Shown one piece after another: positions 6,054 to 7,099 of a stretch of DNA of 7,099 nucleotides. The notes beneath the pieces were generated by a model. That model saw nothing but the letters and a program-made list of their open reading frames with translations, ran no database searches and was not told the DNA's origin. Made by a program: the position numbers and the translations under genes. Numbering within the stretch: position 1 is the first letter of the stretch; every line of letters starts with the position of its first letter. Origin of the DNA: Chloroflexia bacterium (lineage in GTDB: Bacteria > Chloroflexota > Chloroflexia > Thermomicrobiales > UBA6265); the NCBI GenBank assembly GCA_030430125.1, contig JAUIGA010000176.1:1-7099 (forward strand), read 5' to 3'.

Positions 6054-6557
6054 ATGCCGCATCCGATTGTCGAACAACTGGCGTTCGCTCGTTCCGAGCT
6101 TGCGCGTTCACTCGATGGGGTCACTGACGAGGAGGGTGCGCGGCGCTTCATGCCGATGAACTCGCTCGGCTGGATCGTCGGGCACCTCGCGAACCAGGAG
6201 CAGCGGTACTTCCTTCAGGCGCAGGGTCACCCGCTCGTGGTGGAGGGTCTCAGCGACCGTGTTGGGTACGGAAAGCCGGCGAGCACGCCGCCGCTGACCG
6301 GGATGCTGGATGCCTGGCGGCGGATCACCGCCGAGACCGCCAACGTGATCGCTGCGATGGATGATGCCGACCTGCTCGCGTATCCGCCGGAAGACGCCTC
6401 CCGGTGGGAGATCAACGGCACCCTGATCCTTCGCGTCACATACCACTACTGGTTCCATCTCGGCGAGGGTCAGGCGATCCGTCAGCTTCTCGGGCACACC
6501 GGGTTGCCGGATTTCGTGGGTGACATCGGCGTGGAAGCCCCGTTCCGCCTCGCCTGA
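6054..6557 (+). CDS. DinB-like (DinB_2/DUF664 type) four-helix metal-binding protein
   Basis: The 167-residue product has the pattern of the DinB/YfiT superfamily, a four-helix bundle holding one divalent metal through three histidines. H44 in WIVGHLANQEQRY (helix 2) and H131 plus H135 in TYHYWFHLGEGQ (helix 4, H-x3-H) are the expected ligands. Helix 1 (MPHPIVEQLAFARSELARSL) and helix 3 (MLDAWRRITAETANVIAAM) complete the bundle. Members include thiol-transferase-like enzymes and many of unknown role, so the reaction cannot be assigned. The length is normal. ATG 6054 is set by a strong AAGGAGG (6040-6046) seven bases upstream; the open frame back to 5832 lies over the divergent gene. The gap of 169 bases to that gene must hold its promoter, but I found no clear -35/-10 pair. 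Confidence 0.9.
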   Translation: MPHPIVEQLAFARSELARSLDGVTDEEGARRFMPMNSLGWIVGHLANQEQRYFLQAQGHPLVVEGLSDRVGYGKPASTPPLTGMLDAWRRITAETANVIAAMDDADLLAYPPEDASRWEINGTLILRVTYHYWFHLGEGQAIRQLLGHTGLPDFVGDIGVEAPFRLA

Positions 6558-6666
6558 GCAGTCATGTCAGTGCGATCGCGTCGCTGGAGCTGTCGTGTCG
6601 GAGATTCGTTGGTGGGGATCGGAATGTAACGCCCGGACGATGACTTGAGGCAGTATCGCCCGAACT

Positions 6667-6900
6667 CTATCCCGCGATGCGTTTCGCGGCGAACTCACGC
6701 CGGGCGAGCTCGGCGAGCTCCTGTCCGGAGGCTATCAGATGCCCTTCGCCGTGCACATCCTCGACATCGAGCGCGAGCGTATCGGTATCGTGGGGGCCAT
6801 TTCGCTCAATGGCTCGCAGGACCACTGCGAGCGCGTCGCGCTGGTTGTCGAAGTCACCTACCAGATTATTGGTTTCCGTGTCCCACAGTCCATAGATCAT
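6667..6900 (-). CDS. Small hypothetical protein, MIYGLWDTET type
   Basis: The 77-residue product starts MIYGLWDTETNNLVGDFDNQ and continues with a helix DALAVVLRAIERNG (22-35), the strand TLALDVEDVHGEG (41-53) and a C-terminal helix QELAELARREFAAK (60-73). I recall similar short proteins, with a MIY-W-VES/TET-N-GDF opening and a TLAL-ED core, as recurrent hypotheticals in Chloroflexota and Actinomycetota. No function is known to me. The compact alpha/beta make-up without signal or membrane segment implies a cytosolic protein. ATG 6900 is chosen over the open extension to 6951 because GAGAGG lies about nine bases upstream and the family begins at this Met. The DinB-like gene converges on it from the other side. 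Its upstream region is shared with the next divergent gene and carries the dyad at 6921-6946. Confidence 0.8.
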   Translation of the reverse strand: MIYGLWDTETNNLVGDFDNQRDALAVVLRAIERNGPHDTDTLALDVEDVHGEGHLIASGQELAELARREFAAKRIAG

Positions 6901-6920
6901 GGGCGTTTTCCTCTCGCTGG

Positions 6921-6946
6921 CGATGTGCTGGATCGACTGCACATCG
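6921..6946. promoter_or_regulatory. 8-bp perfect inverted repeat, candidate operator
   Basis: CGATGTGC (6921-6928) and GCACATCG (6939-6946) are exact reverse complements separated by ten bases, so the half-sites are 18 bases apart, near two helical turns. The site lies 21 bases before the start codon of the small minus-strand gene and upstream of the promoter of the divergent gene at the right edge. That position suits a dimeric regulator controlling one or both. The binding protein is unknown. Confidence 0.45.
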
Positions 6947-6980
6947 GTCACCCGGCAACGCTCCCATACGCAAGCGGACT

Positions 6981-7008
6981 TTTACAGATGTGTGTTGGAA
7001 TCTATCAC
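6981..7008 (+). promoter_or_regulatory. Promoter for the gene at the right edge
   Basis: TTTACA (6981-6986, 5/6 of the -35 consensus), a 16-base spacer and TATCAC (7003-7008, 4/6 of the -10 consensus) predict a start near 7015 and a leader of about 33 bases before ATG 7048. The surrounding sequence is AT-richer than the genes, as promoters in GC-rich genomes tend to be. Confidence 0.45.
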
Positions 7009-7047
7009 AGAATGGCGTCCCGGCGTCCGAGCAAGGACTGTCTACCG

Positions 7048-7099
7048 ATGACTCGTGACACCGACCTGCTGGCACATGTCCCGGACCGGGCAGGACGAG
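7048..7099 (+). CDS. Start of an unidentified gene, cut by the window edge
   Basis: From ATG 7048 an open frame reads MTRDTDLLAHVPDRAGR and is still open at the last base. AAGGA (7033-7037) lies ten bases upstream and the promoter at 6981-7008 points into it. Seventeen residues are too few to name a family. It is divergent from the 77-residue hypothetical gene. Confidence 0.4.
   Translation, partial: MTRDTDLLAHVPDRAGR

Overview
The window is GC-rich, densely coding bacterial chromosome. Its gene set suggests an environmental member of the Chloroflexota, perhaps near the Thermomicrobia. The reasons are the ArsR-SRPBCC fusion regulator, a secreted protein with the motif order DUF4352-like plus SH3b, a small MIYGLWDTET-type protein and a soluble P450. 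This placement is inferred from protein style only; no rRNA or other marker gene is present.

Layout from left to right. Positions 1-363 hold no convincing gene but are rich in self-complementary sequence, including a GNRA-capped hairpin and two alternative long stems; this is the best candidate here for an undescribed RNA element. Positions 364-1578 (minus) encode an extracellular-type protein with two immunoglobulin-like (DUF4352-like) regions and a C-terminal SH3b domain, yet no signal peptide can be seen. Divergently, 1790-3061 (plus) encodes an intact soluble cytochrome P450. A 111-bp gap follows, holding a promoter and a near-perfect palindromic operator, and then an ArsR-type repressor fused to an SRPBCC (AHSA1-like) domain (3173-3973).

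Positions 3974-4342 are intergenic and contain a long imperfect inverted repeat plus a second stem-loop. At 4343-5029 (plus) lies a secreted protein with a signal peptide, four cysteines and a C-terminal LPSTG - transmembrane - basic tail arrangement typical of sortase anchoring. It converges on a minus-strand phage Gp37/Gp68 (DUF5131) family protein with a three-cysteine motif (5138-5884). Divergent from that is a DinB-like metal-binding four-helix protein (6054-6557), which converges on a 77-residue hypothetical (6667-6900, minus). A divergent gene with a recognisable promoter begins at about 7048 and runs off the window.

Most genes look like independent transcription units in divergent or convergent pairs, not parts of one pathway. 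I see no defence island, CRISPR array, insertion sequence or tRNA. The parts most worth a second look are the structured left end, the operator of the ArsR-SRPBCC gene, and the inverted repeats at 4005-4106 and 6921-6946.
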